A stretch of DNA of 64,000 bases from an uncultured Eubacteriales bacterium (GTDB lineage: Bacteria; Bacillota; Clostridia; Christensenellales; Aristaeellaceae). This document shows, piece after piece, positions 44,801-52,877 of the stretch. Position numbers and translations under genes: made by a program. Location of the stretch: NCBI GenBank assembly GCA_902760595.1, contig CACWHI010000002.1, forward strand, positions 1-64,000, read 5' to 3'. Numbering within the stretch: the stretch's first letter is position 1; every line of letters starts with the position of its first letter. The notes beneath the pieces are model-generated. The model was not told the origin of the DNA. It worked only from the letters and a program-made list of their open reading frames with translations, and ran no database searches.

Positions 44801-46631
44801 CAGCAACGGCTTTACGGTAAGCAGTGATTCTTCTTGGCTGACCTACACCAAAAACAACGGAACTGTAACTGCTAAAGTAACCTCATCGTCGCTTAGCGCT
44901 GCAAAAACCGGAAAACTGACGATCACTTGCAGTGACTGCGGTGCAGCAGTAACCGTCACTGTCAGTATCAAAGGGAATTCTGTTCCCGCGCCGACAGGAT
45001 TGACGGTATATGCCGTAGACCCTCATGCTTTCCGCGTATCCTGGAATGTTGTCAGTGGCGCTTCCTATATTGTGGAGCGCTCGGATGACCGCGGCGCTTC
45101 CTGGAATCAGATCAAAACATTGGGGGTTGGTGAAACCAGCTTTATGGATGACGATAATATTGGCGCATTCACTTCTCATTCTTATCGTGTTTACGCGCAA
45201 AAGACCGTTTCCGGCAGCACGATTCGCAGCGATGCCAGTGAGCCTTTCTCCCGCAGTACGCCACCCGAAGGCAGAATCTCCTTCGCGGGAACATTCGGAA
45301 GCATCAATGAAGGGGAAAGCGCCGATCTTGCTGATTTGTCTTCGCTTACATGGAATGCCGAATCCGGGGCAACGAGCTATTCTGTTTCGCTTCGTAATCT
45401 GAATTCTCAAACTGCCGTTTCTGGTTATCCGAAAACAGGCCTGACGGATCGCTCTTTATCCATTGGAGGAAGCCTTGCTCAGGGAAACGGATATGTTGTT
45501 TGGGTCGCGGCTTATAATCAATACGGGCATTTGATTGCCCAAGGCAGCAAGACATTCTATGTAAAGAATCCGAACGCGCCGAAGCCAACAATAACAATTA
45601 ATTCTGTTTCTCCCACTTCCGTGAATAATAGCGGAAATACCCCGTTTGCCATTCATTTTACCGCTACAAACGCAACCTCCTTCCGCTTTGAATTTGATGG
45701 CCTGCAAGTTTGGGAAAAATGGGATAAAATCTCTTCTCCCAATCCCAAAGGAGAAAGCAGTGTTTGGACATTCGATTTATCCGAAATCGATAATTGGACT
45801 GTGAGTTTTTACCCCAAAGCAGGGAGTGTAATCGGAAATCATTCGATTACTGTAACAGCTTATGGGGATAGTAAACAGGAAGTAGCGACAGCAACTATAG
45901 AAATTAAATTTGATGATTCAGAAACAAAACGGAATGCAATTGTCGATGAAGCAAAGAAATGGCTTTCTACAACATTCCCTGCTGCTGGAATGCCAAAGTA
46001 TACGAAGGCGAGTACTGCAAATTATGTTTCTTCGACTGAAACCAAATCTTATCACGGCATGCCGTACGGTGGAAATAGCCATTGTAGGGATTATAATCTC
46101 ACTCAATATAGTAATCTTACTGCTAAGGACAGAAAATTAGTTGATAATGGATATGATTATCCTGGGGTCGGAACCAGAAGCGGTGCGCTGTATTGCACAG
46201 AATGTGTAGGATTCGTAAAAATGTGTTGGTATTATGCATTGCGAAATGGAGAACAAGAATTCTGGAAGAAATGGAAAATAGAAGATGACACGACACTCAC
46301 AAATATTTACAGCCGATATGAGAAAAATGGCGATTATTCGTTTGTGCTTCCAGGAGATGCCCTTGTGATTTCAGGACACGTGAGACTAGTTATTGCAAAC
46401 AACAAATCCTCGAAAACAATAACAGTTATTGAACAAACTAATCCTGCCGGTCTTAATTGTGAATGTCCAACTTGCAAATCCGGTCAAACGATGTCACTTG
46501 GAACCATACAACAAACATATAGTTATTCATCATTAAAGAACGATGGATATTATCAAGTTACTAGACTAAAAGAATGCATGCCAGCGACAGAATCACTTAG
46601 TGATTGGAAAGGTTTCCGTATTACTGAATAG
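41844..46631 (+). CDS. Large secreted multidomain protein (FN3-like repeats, LRR, BACON domains, cysteine-peptidase-like end)
   Basis: A 1595-residue exported protein. Signal peptide 1-29; two FN3-like domains (about 30-225); five tandem ~110-residue repeats (starting near 229, 338, 444, 554 and 662), each with HIKQLVGTPD-like and WYKFVVEAYA motifs; a short BspA leucine-rich segment (about 775-865, NVGEEAFADN and CVNLKSINLPESV); two BACON-type domains (870-1050, SNSSWLTL and DSSWLTYT); further beta-sandwich domains to about 1345; and a C-terminal domain with ALYCTECVGFVKMCWYY (Cys1451/1454) and PGDALVISGHVRLV (His1512) resembling CHAP/NlpC-P60 amidases. No LPXTG or membrane anchor is seen. 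AGGAGG precedes the ATG. Base composition is much AT-richer than flanking chromosome. Adhesin, carbohydrate binding or wall hydrolysis are possible roles. Confidence 0.85.
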   Translation: MKTGRILIITILLASIMVFLLPSTSVNAASKLLISSPDDGDLVSWNESLKISWNTIDNAAGYYVRVKNLETNAMLVDSAWTTSKSYTIKSSSIPHSDAGYRIWVGAVASSSDTASDTFTSDTIEIYIAAEPEISDVYASNTTQTSVVLSMTIDKNNGKSITDYGFYLGTSSKVSSMEKYSYGSTTKGTKTKTITGLTPGTTYYFRAFAENAVGEKYSDAYSFVTAGGKLNDPIITYPIDGNTYFTGSSIKLQWDGVDNADGYTYHIKQLVGTPDRTNNNEASEDYWTGSVSSSRYYYNFNSSNLIAGYWYKFVVEAFADGMDSSYSDYCYIYVDQKHLDDPVISYPVNGNTYPSGSSIKLQWNTVSGADGYRYHIKQLVGTPDPSSNNEDSVNTWSNTTANTYYTLSSGNVKGGYWYKFVVEAYASDAASSYSDYCYVYIEKSSLSNPIVVAPVNTATYSGYSNIKFDWNAVTNADGYNIFIKRLSGIPDRTNDNEPSLASWTDFTASNVTEYSLASSNFVPGYWYKFVVEAYADGFNPSWSEWVYCFVEENHLDDATISTPSNWAEVTAGSSIAVDWNDVSGATGYRCHIKQLVGEPDTGNTNELAANTWREDCGTTSKYTLSASKITTGYWYKFIVEAYSSTASSWSNTVYVYVAEPGSLERPVITSPLARKDYQTGNDIRFTWNKVDNATSYTYYIKQLVGEPDSSDNELASQTWTGTTGASSRRFILSGEYIQPNTWYKFVVQAKADGYDSSWSKYTYIKVPDREDWIYFVLGSNMVNVGEEAFADNALLRTFDASSSNLMVIESAAFKNCVNLKSINLPESVYDIADDAFTNCPNLTIHCIAGSYAESFAISKGIPTEVHGVAKETDILQLSQSEWSIPTVDAAQAAIRVTSSAVWSATSNSSWLTLNKQTGNDGDSVILSVSKNTGSARTAMVTFTCGEASAVIRVAQNTSASHNCSLQALPNFWEPNSDQLTREIVVQSSNGFTVSSDSSWLTYTKNNGTVTAKVTSSSLSAAKTGKLTITCSDCGAAVTVTVSIKGNSVPAPTGLTVYAVDPHAFRVSWNVVSGASYIVERSDDRGASWNQIKTLGVGETSFMDDDNIGAFTSHSYRVYAQKTVSGSTIRSDASEPFSRSTPPEGRISFAGTFGSINEGESADLADLSSLTWNAESGATSYSVSLRNLNSQTAVSGYPKTGLTDRSLSIGGSLAQGNGYVVWVAAYNQYGHLIAQGSKTFYVKNPNAPKPTITINSVSPTSVNNSGNTPFAIHFTATNATSFRFEFDGLQVWEKWDKISSPNPKGESSVWTFDLSEIDNWTVSFYPKAGSVIGNHSITVTAYGDSKQEVATATIEIKFDDSETKRNAIVDEAKKWLSTTFPAAGMPKYTKASTANYVSSTETKSYHGMPYGGNSHCRDYNLTQYSNLTAKDRKLVDNGYDYPGVGTRSGALYCTECVGFVKMCWYYALRNGEQEFWKKWKIEDDTTLTNIYSRYEKNGDYSFVLPGDALVISGHVRLVIANNKSSKTITVIEQTNPAGLNCECPTCKSGQTMSLGTIQQTYSYSSLKNDGYYQVTRLKECMPATESLSDWKGFRITE

Positions 46632-46720
46632 TTCAAAGCAAATCGTTTTCCAGCCTAATGCTTGCAAATAACTAACGAATTGTGCATTATGTTCTGACAA
46701 ATTTATATTGAAAACATAAA

Positions 46721-46768
46721 CCCGGTAATATTCTTATCTTGAGAGATAGGAACATTGCCGGGCTTTTT
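46721..46768 (+). terminator. Terminator after the large secreted protein gene
   Basis: Arms CCCGGTAATATTC (46721-46733) and GAACATTGCCGGG (46750-46762), nearly complementary, followed by CTTTTT. Confidence 0.75.
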
Positions 46769-46772
46769 CTTA

Positions 46773-47624
<852 letters not shown>

Positions 47625-47906
47625 ATGAAACACGTAATGCAGGGACGACCGAGCAACTCAATCCAGGAGGAAAGTATCGAAATAATCGATAAAATAACAG
47701 AATTGTTCGTAAATCAGCTGCCGCTCACGTTAACAGTAATGCAAATGGCAAAAATACTCAATATATCTCGTGCAACAGCTTATAATCTTGTTAACACAAA
47801 AGATTTTCCGAAGTTCCGTTTGCCCGGTACAGACAGGATACTGATCAGCACGCCAGATTTAATTAGGTGGATGAAGAACCAATTAAGAATGGATCGGAAT
47901 AGGTAA
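47625..47906 (+). CDS. Excisionase-like helix-turn-helix protein
   Basis: A 93-residue DNA-binding protein. After a polar N-terminus (MKHVMQGRPSNSIQEES) it shows a MerR/AlpA-like winged helix: LTLTVMQMAKILNISRATAYNLVNTKDFPKFRLPGTDRILIS, then DLIRWMKNQ. This pattern is typical of Xis/excisionase proteins of integrative elements. GGGAGG lies eight bases before ATG 47625, which sets the start. It is near attR, at the opposite end of the element from the integrase, which is unusual because xis and int are generally adjacent; rearrangement by deletion may explain this. Confidence 0.8.
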   Translation: MKHVMQGRPSNSIQEESIEIIDKITELFVNQLPLTLTVMQMAKILNISRATAYNLVNTKDFPKFRLPGTDRILISTPDLIRWMKNQLRMDRNR

Positions 47907-48118
47907 AATGATGATAAGGCGGTGATAGATCGCCTTATTTTTGTCTATATGCGAATGGATTATTATATATTCATTTTTATTATTCATTATTACTACCCTA
48001 TTTCATACCCTATACAAGTTTGTATTTAATAGCACTCTATATAACATTAATGAAGAATGCCTTGACGTACGTAGACATTATAGCACCTAATATAATGTAT
48101 AATATGCTCATTAAAGAA
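47907..48118. other. AT-rich end of the element, no gene seen
   Basis: The stretch between the excisionase-like gene and attR is very AT-rich and contains no supportable coding sequence or structured RNA. A sequence TTACTACCCTATTTCATACCC near 47990 echoes CTTACTACCCTATTACTACCC near 39370 inside the other end, so short terminal direct repeats of the element may be present. Confidence 0.45.
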
Positions 48119-48139
48119 TTCGAATCTCTCCACCCAGAC
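48119..48139. repeat. Right attachment site (attR)
   Basis: TTCGAATCTCTCC followed by ACCCAGAC repeats the tRNA-Pro 3' end (39292-39312) with one mismatch. GC-rich chromosome resumes immediately to the right. Confidence 0.85.
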
Positions 48140-48141
48140 GG

Positions 48142-48175
48142 AAAGCCCGAAGCTCTTGTGGTTTCGGGCTTTTTC
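48142..48175 (+). terminator. Original tRNA-Pro terminator, displaced by the integration
   Basis: Arms AAAGCCCGAA (48142-48151) and TTCGGGCTTT (48163-48172), then a T-run. It directly follows attR, as the terminator behind the tRNA would have done before integration. Confidence 0.75.
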
Positions 48176-48187
48176 TTTTATTCTCAG

Positions 48188-48513
48188 CGATGGACCGTGA
48201 GCTTTTCAGGAGAAAGACCTTAACCTGAAGGAATACGCGCCGCAGCCCGCTCCCGCGACAGCATTGATACTAAAGGGCCTTGAGCCTAGCGATGGCCGAC
48301 CTGACCGCCAAGCTGGAATCCATCTACGGCCCCTGCGCCGGCAGCGGATATATGTGCAAGGTCTGGCTGGGCGCGGACGACACCTGCGTGGTACTGTACA
48401 GCCTTTTCTCCCCCACGCTGCCGTACGCGAAGACCGACAACCTGAGCGTCGTCTCTCAGATGTACGAGGAGCTCGGCTACACCATCGACGCGTCGAACAC
48501 GGCCGGGCTGTGA
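48188..48513 (+). pseudogene. Degenerate hypothetical gene
   Basis: A short coding trace appears in three frames: MDRELFRRK (from 48190), then DLNLKEYAPQPAPAT in another frame, then LSLAMADLTAKLESIYGPCAGS and YMCKVWLGADDTCVVLYSLFSP to a stop at 48511-48513. The last piece alone could be a 73-residue protein from ATG 48292, but it lacks a ribosome site. I read it as one gene broken by two frameshifts. Family not recognised. Confidence 0.4.
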
Positions 48514-48626
48514 TTCCGACCGCATCCAGGGCGCCTGGAGGCTGCTGCGCATGATGCGGCAGTCTCCTTTTTTTACCCCGGAATACCTCGCGTTTTTTCC
48601 TAGCACATTTTTAATACATTAGGGGC

Positions 48627-48655
48627 TGGTCAAAACGTGATTTATCGTGTATAAT
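48627..48655 (+). promoter_or_regulatory. Promoter of the P-loop protein gene
   Basis: TGGTCA (48627-48632), 17 bp spacer, perfect TATAAT (48650-48655), 34 bp before the ATG at 48690. Confidence 0.55.
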
Positions 48656-48689
48656 AGTTTCAGAACTACTTTGAAGGGGGGAGTTTCCC

Positions 48690-49100
48690 ATGATACAAAT
48701 CATCCACGGCAAAAAAGGCAGCGGCAAAACCAAGAAGATCCTCGACATGGCCATTCAGACCGTTAAAAACGCGACCAGTGACATCGTCTTTGTCGACGAC
48801 GATACCCGCTACATGTATGACCTGCCCCATGAGATCCGTTTCGTGAACGCGGGCGAATACGGCGTCAATACCCCGGACATGTGCCTGGGCTTCCTGTGCG
48901 GCATGCTCACACAGAATTTTGACATCAGCGTGATCTTCATCGACGCCTTCATGAAGCTCGTCAAGGTCCCCGCGGAGGAACTCAAGCCCTTCTTCGACCG
49001 TCTCAAGGTCATCAGCGAAGCGCACCATGTTGATTTTGTCATCTCTGCCAGCGTCGACGACGCCGTGGCGCCGGATTTCCTGCGCGAATACTTCATCTGA
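48690..49100 (+). CDS. Small P-loop ATPase-like protein
   Basis: A 136-residue cytosolic protein with an N-terminal Walker A, MIQIIHGKKGSGKTKKILDM, and a probable Walker B strand, FDISVIFIDAFMKL, near residue 75. It ends in VDFVISASVDDAVAPDFLREYFI, similar to a sensor strand. It is far shorter than most P-loop families and has no obvious partner domain. Related short clostridial proteins are often labelled twitching motility/PilT-like, without experimental support that I know of. AAGGGGGGAG precedes the ATG. It is the first intact gene right of the integrated element. Confidence 0.75.
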   Translation: MIQIIHGKKGSGKTKKILDMAIQTVKNATSDIVFVDDDTRYMYDLPHEIRFVNAGEYGVNTPDMCLGFLCGMLTQNFDISVIFIDAFMKLVKVPAEELKPFFDRLKVISEAHHVDFVISASVDDAVAPDFLREYFI

Positions 49101-49166
49101 ACATACAACGCGGCCGGCCGGTACACACCAGTGCCGGCTGCTCTTTTTATTTTCGAGGTGATTTCC

Positions 49167-49919
49167 ATGTCAGTACTTCAGCAGCTCAACAGCGGGACCA
49201 TGTACCTGATCTGCGGCGTCATCGTCGCGTTCGTGGCGCTGGTCTCAGGGGTGTTCCTGATCCGCGCCTGGCGCGCGGGCATCGCCTTAGGGATGGACAA
49301 GGCGCGCATGAAGCGCGCCATGACCGCGAGCGCCACCTTTTCCGTGCTGCCCAGCGTGGGCATCCTGCTGGGCGTCATCGCCCTGTCCGGCAGCCTCGGC
49401 ATTCCCTGGCCCTGGCTGCGCCTGTCCGTCATCGGCGCGCTCCATTACGAGACTCAGGTCGCGCAGGCCGCGGCGGAGCAGCTGGGGCTGCAGCTTTCCG
49501 GCGAGGCCATGACCGCCGGCGGCTTTTCTACCATCGCGCTGCTGATGAGCGTGTGCATCATGTGGGGCATGATCCTGATGACGGTTTTCGGGAAGCGTTA
49601 CCTCGCCCGGCTGTCCGGCAAGCCCAAGCCCAGCGCCGAAAAGAAAGGCCCCGGCTTCGCCGACGCCGCCATGACCGCCATGTTCGTCGGCATGGTCAGC
49701 GCCTACATCGGCTCCTATATCGGCGGCTTCGTCTCGGGAAACGGCCTTTTCCTGTTCCGCGGCAGCTGGACGCCGCTGGCGGTCGCCGCCGTCGCGGCCC
49801 TGGCGATGGCCGGCTTCACCTGGCTCACGGAAAAGAAACACATGGAATGGCTCGAAGGCTTTTCCATCGCTGGCAGCATGCTCCTGGGCATGCTGACCGC
49901 CGTGCTGATCGGAGGCTGA
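49167..49919 (+). CDS. DUF5058 family membrane protein
   Basis: A 250-residue integral membrane protein with about six hydrophobic segments (YLICGVIVAFVALVSGVFLI, FSVLPSVGILLGVIALSGS, STIALLMSVCIMWGMILM, and three more). A conserved-looking loop PWPWLRLSVIGALHYETQVAQAAAEQ lies between helices. This matches DUF5058, whose role is unknown. ATG 49167 has GAGGTG six bases upstream; an earlier in-frame start at 49131 has none. The next membrane protein gene follows after 4 bp and the M20 peptidase after that, a module that looks like a transporter with a cytosol- or surface-facing hydrolase. Confidence 0.78.
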   Translation: MSVLQQLNSGTMYLICGVIVAFVALVSGVFLIRAWRAGIALGMDKARMKRAMTASATFSVLPSVGILLGVIALSGSLGIPWPWLRLSVIGALHYETQVAQAAAEQLGLQLSGEAMTAGGFSTIALLMSVCIMWGMILMTVFGKRYLARLSGKPKPSAEKKGPGFADAAMTAMFVGMVSAYIGSYIGGFVSGNGLFLFRGSWTPLAVAAVAALAMAGFTWLTEKKHMEWLEGFSIAGSMLLGMLTAVLIGG

Positions 49920-49923
49920 GAAC

Positions 49924-50622
49924 ATGGCGAATATCAATAAGAAGGAATCGGACTTTTATCAGGACTACCTGCGCTCCACCCACCGCCTGGGCCGGCTCGT
50001 ATCCGTGATCACGCTGATCCTGCTGGTCGGGGCTCCCTTCGCCATCGGCGCGTATCTCGGCGCGATGCCCGATCTCGGTGCGGCCGCGCGCGGCTTTCTG
50101 GCCGTGGGACTCGTCTGGACCGTATCCAGCGTGGCGGAATTCCTGATCTACACACCCATGCTCGGCGCGGGCGGAAGCTACCTCGCGTTTATCACCGGCA
50201 ACCTGATCAACATGAAGATTCCCTGCGCGATGACCGCCCGCGAGATGGTGGGCGCGAAAACCGGCACGGCGGAGAATGAGGTGATCTCGACTTTGTCCAT
50301 CGCCACCTCGTCCCTGGTGACCATCCTGGTGCTGGCCGTCGGCGTGCTGCTGCTCACGCCCCTGCAGCCCGTGCTGCAGAGCCCGGTGCTGCGTCCCGCC
50401 TTCGACCAGGTGGTGCCCGCGCTGTTCGGCGCGCTGGCCTACCGCTATTACCGTAAGGATGTCACGCTGGCGCTGATCCCGCTCGCGGCGATGTCGGCGC
50501 TGTTCATCCTGCTGCCCTCGCTGGCCTCTTCCACCTCCATCCTGATCATCCCGTCCGGCGCGATCGCCATCGGGCTGAGCTACCTGAAATTCCGTAAGAC
50601 ACAGCAGGAGGCGCGCGTATGA
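49924..50622 (+). CDS. Membrane protein partner of the DUF5058 protein
   Basis: A 232-residue integral membrane protein with about six helices (LVSVITLILLVGAPFAIGAYL, FLAVGLVWTVSSVAEFLIY, SSLVTILVLAVGVLLL, LALIPLAAMSALFILLP). A glycine-rich turn GAGGSYLAFITGNLINMKIPCAM is striking and may line a substrate path. I do not recognise a named family. It starts 4 bp after the DUF5058 gene and its stop overlaps the start of the peptidase gene by 4 bp, so the three are translationally coupled. Confidence 0.7.
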   Translation: MANINKKESDFYQDYLRSTHRLGRLVSVITLILLVGAPFAIGAYLGAMPDLGAAARGFLAVGLVWTVSSVAEFLIYTPMLGAGGSYLAFITGNLINMKIPCAMTAREMVGAKTGTAENEVISTLSIATSSLVTILVLAVGVLLLTPLQPVLQSPVLRPAFDQVVPALFGALAYRYYRKDVTLALIPLAAMSALFILLPSLASSTSILIIPSGAIAIGLSYLKFRKTQQEARV

Positions 50623-52058
50623 TCATCCTCTGGCTGCTGCTGGGCGCGCTGGGCGTCCTGCTGATCCTGCTCCTGATCGCGCTCCTGCGCACGCTGAGGG
50701 CGCCGAAGCTCCGGTCCACCTACGTGCCCGCCCCCGACGAACAGGAGGCGCTCGCCCTGGCGGACAAGCTGGCAAAAATGGTGCGGGTGGACACGGTCTC
50801 CGTCCCCGAAACCGACCAGCGTGAGAAGTTCCTCACTTTCCACCGCTGCCTGGAGGAGCTGTTTCCCCTGGTCCACGAGCGGCTCGAAAAGACCGAGATC
50901 GACGGCAACCTGCTGTTTTACTGGCGCGGCCAGTCCTCGGAGCGCCCGCTGGTGCTGATGAGCCACCAGGACGTGGTGCCCGCCGAGGGCGAGTGGCTGC
51001 ACGGCCCCTTTTCCGGCGACATCGCCGACGGCAAGGTCTGGGGACGGGGTACATCGGACACCAAGTGCTCCGTCATGGCCTTTTTTGAAGCGGCGGAGCG
51101 CCTGCTGGCAAAGGGCTATGTGCCGCCGCAGGACGTATACCTCTCCTCCTCCTGCACGGAGGAGTGGGCGGGCGACGGCTGTCCCAAGCTGGTGAACGAG
51201 CTCAGGCGCCGGGGCGTACGCCCCTGGCTGGTCGTGGACGAGGGCGGCGGCATCATCACGGAGCCCATCGGCGGCATCCATGGGAATTTCGCCATGCTCG
51301 GCGTATTTGAAAAGGGCAAGGCCGACGTGCTGCTGACCGCCCGCTCCAATGGCGGCCACGCCTCCGCGCCGGCGCGGCGGTCTCCCCTGGCCCGCCTTGC
51401 GGACTTTGTGCACGAGATGGAGCACCGCGACCCCTTCCGGCGCAGGATGCCGCCGGAGGTGGCCGCCATGTTCGAGACGCTGGCCCCCTACGCCTCCTTC
51501 CCGCTGCGCTACGTGCTGGGCAACCTGTGGCTGTTCCGTCCTGTGCTCCTGAAGGCGCTGCCGCTGATCAGTGCCCAGGCCGGCGCGATGCTGCGCACGA
51601 CGATCGCCTTCACCATGGCGAAGGGCTCCGACGCCTTCAACGTCATGCCCCATGAGGCCTCCGTCGGGGCGAACCTGCGCTTTATCCCCCACCAGGGCAT
51701 GGAGGAAAGCCTGGCCATCCTGAAAAAGAAGGCAAAGAAATACCAGCTCGACCTGGAGGTCCGGCACGCCTCCGATTTTACCCCGGCGACCGACATCCAC
51801 AGCGACGCCTTCCGGCTGGTGATGGATACAGTGGGCCAGGTGTTTCCCGGCTGTCCGGCCAGTCCCTACGTGATGACCGGCGCGACCGACGCGCGCTTCT
51901 ACCAGGAGATCTGCGATCACGTGGTGCGCTTTGCCCCGGTCGTATACGGGCCTGAGCAGATGAAGGGCATGCACGGCCTGAACGAGAATATCGGCTACGC
52001 CTGCCTGCCCGGAGCGGTGGAATTCTACACGAAGCTCATCGCGAATATGGGCGAATAA
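50619..52058 (+). CDS. M20 family metallopeptidase with N-terminal membrane anchor
   Basis: A 479-residue M20 peptidase of the carboxypeptidase S/PM20D1-like branch. An N-terminal hydrophobic helix (about 2-25) anchors it. Zinc ligands and catalytic residues are visible in VLMSHQDVVPAEG (His/Asp), DGKVWGRGTSDTKCSVMAF (bridging Asp), SSSCTEEWAGDG (Glu-Glu) and VVDEGGGI (Asp), with a C-terminal His in GMHGLNENI. The family removes N-acyl groups or cuts dipeptides with two zinc ions. Coupling to two membrane proteins suggests it processes a transported peptide or acyl-amino acid; the substrate is unknown. Confidence 0.9.
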   Translation: MIILWLLLGALGVLLILLLIALLRTLRAPKLRSTYVPAPDEQEALALADKLAKMVRVDTVSVPETDQREKFLTFHRCLEELFPLVHERLEKTEIDGNLLFYWRGQSSERPLVLMSHQDVVPAEGEWLHGPFSGDIADGKVWGRGTSDTKCSVMAFFEAAERLLAKGYVPPQDVYLSSSCTEEWAGDGCPKLVNELRRRGVRPWLVVDEGGGIITEPIGGIHGNFAMLGVFEKGKADVLLTARSNGGHASAPARRSPLARLADFVHEMEHRDPFRRRMPPEVAAMFETLAPYASFPLRYVLGNLWLFRPVLLKALPLISAQAGAMLRTTIAFTMAKGSDAFNVMPHEASVGANLRFIPHQGMEESLAILKKKAKKYQLDLEVRHASDFTPATDIHSDAFRLVMDTVGQVFPGCPASPYVMTGATDARFYQEICDHVVRFAPVVYGPEQMKGMHGLNENIGYACLPGAVEFYTKLIANMGE

Positions 52059-52063
52059 CCCAG

Positions 52064-52092
52064 TTGCCAAACTGAAAAGAATTTGGTATACT
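52064..52092 (+). promoter_or_regulatory. Promoter of the Asp23/AmaP cluster
   Basis: TTGCCA (52064-52069), 17 bp spacer, TATACT (52087-52092), 29 bp before the Asp23-family ATG. AAGGAGG follows at about 52105. Confidence 0.78.
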
Positions 52093-52121
52093 ATCATGGA
52101 ATGTAAGGAGGTGTATCTGTA

Positions 52122-52847
52122 ATGGCCGCAAAAAACGACAATCTGCCGATCAACGCCGATATCGATCTGCATAACGGCGGTACGATCAAGTATGCCAACG
52201 AAGTCATCGCGATCATTGCGGGCGTGGCCGCCGGTGAGGTGGACGGCATCGCCGGTATGTGCACCAGCGGCGGCATCGGAGACATCATCAGCCGCAACCG
52301 CAACATCACCCGCGGGATCAAGGTGGAAATGGGCGGAGAGGAAGTTTCCGTCGATATATACACCATCGTCGAATACGGTCAGCCTATCCAGAAGGTCGCC
52401 CTCGAGGTGCAGGAAAATGTGCGCAAGGCGATCGAAAGCATGACCGGGCTGCACGTGGTCAAGGTGGACGTGCACGTGCAGGGCGTCAGCTTCGAGAAGG
52501 AAAACCAGGAGCGCGACGCCGCGATCGAGGCGACCAAAGCCCCCGCGCTGGAGGCGGCGAAGCCCACCCGCAAGAAGAGCGCGAAAAAGGAAGCCGCGCC
52601 GGAACCGGCGCCTCAGCCCGCTCCTGCCGAGCCCGCTGAAGAAGCCCCCGTCCCCGACGAGCCCGCGCCGGCGGAAGCGCCGGCAGCCGAGCCGGAAAGC
52701 CCGGCTGAAGAGCCCGAAACGCCCGCGGCTGAAGACGCTCCCGCCGAAGAAGCGCCCGCTCAGGACGAAGCGCAGCCCGACGCCGAGGAAGCGCCCGTCG
52801 AGGACAAAAAGGAGCACCGCTCCCGCAAACCGCGCCGCCGGGCGTGA
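52122..52847 (+). CDS. Asp23/Gls24 family envelope stress protein with acidic tail
   Basis: A 241-residue protein. Residues 15-130 form the Asp23/Gls24 (DUF322) domain: YANEVIAIIAGVAAGEVDGIAGM, RGIKVEMGGEEVSVDIYTIVEYG, ALEVQENVRKAIESMTGLHVVKVDVHVQGV. In Staphylococcus Asp23 is tethered to the membrane by AmaP and counters envelope stress; the AmaP homologue is the next gene here. The C-terminal 110 residues are a low-complexity Pro/Ala/Glu tail ending in a basic cluster (HRSRKPRRRA), absent from standard members (~150-170 residues). Confidence 0.88.
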   Translation: MAAKNDNLPINADIDLHNGGTIKYANEVIAIIAGVAAGEVDGIAGMCTSGGIGDIISRNRNITRGIKVEMGGEEVSVDIYTIVEYGQPIQKVALEVQENVRKAIESMTGLHVVKVDVHVQGVSFEKENQERDAAIEATKAPALEAAKPTRKKSAKKEAAPEPAPQPAPAEPAEEAPVPDEPAPAEAPAAEPESPAEEPETPAAEDAPAEEAPAQDEAQPDAEEAPVEDKKEHRSRKPRRRA

Positions 52848-52877
52848 TATCAGACCGAATAAGGAGGCGACGAGCAG

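Noticed and set aside
41844..46631. Sortase-anchored surface protein
   Set aside because: No LPXTG-type motif, C-terminal hydrophobic helix or basic tail is found at the end of the protein.
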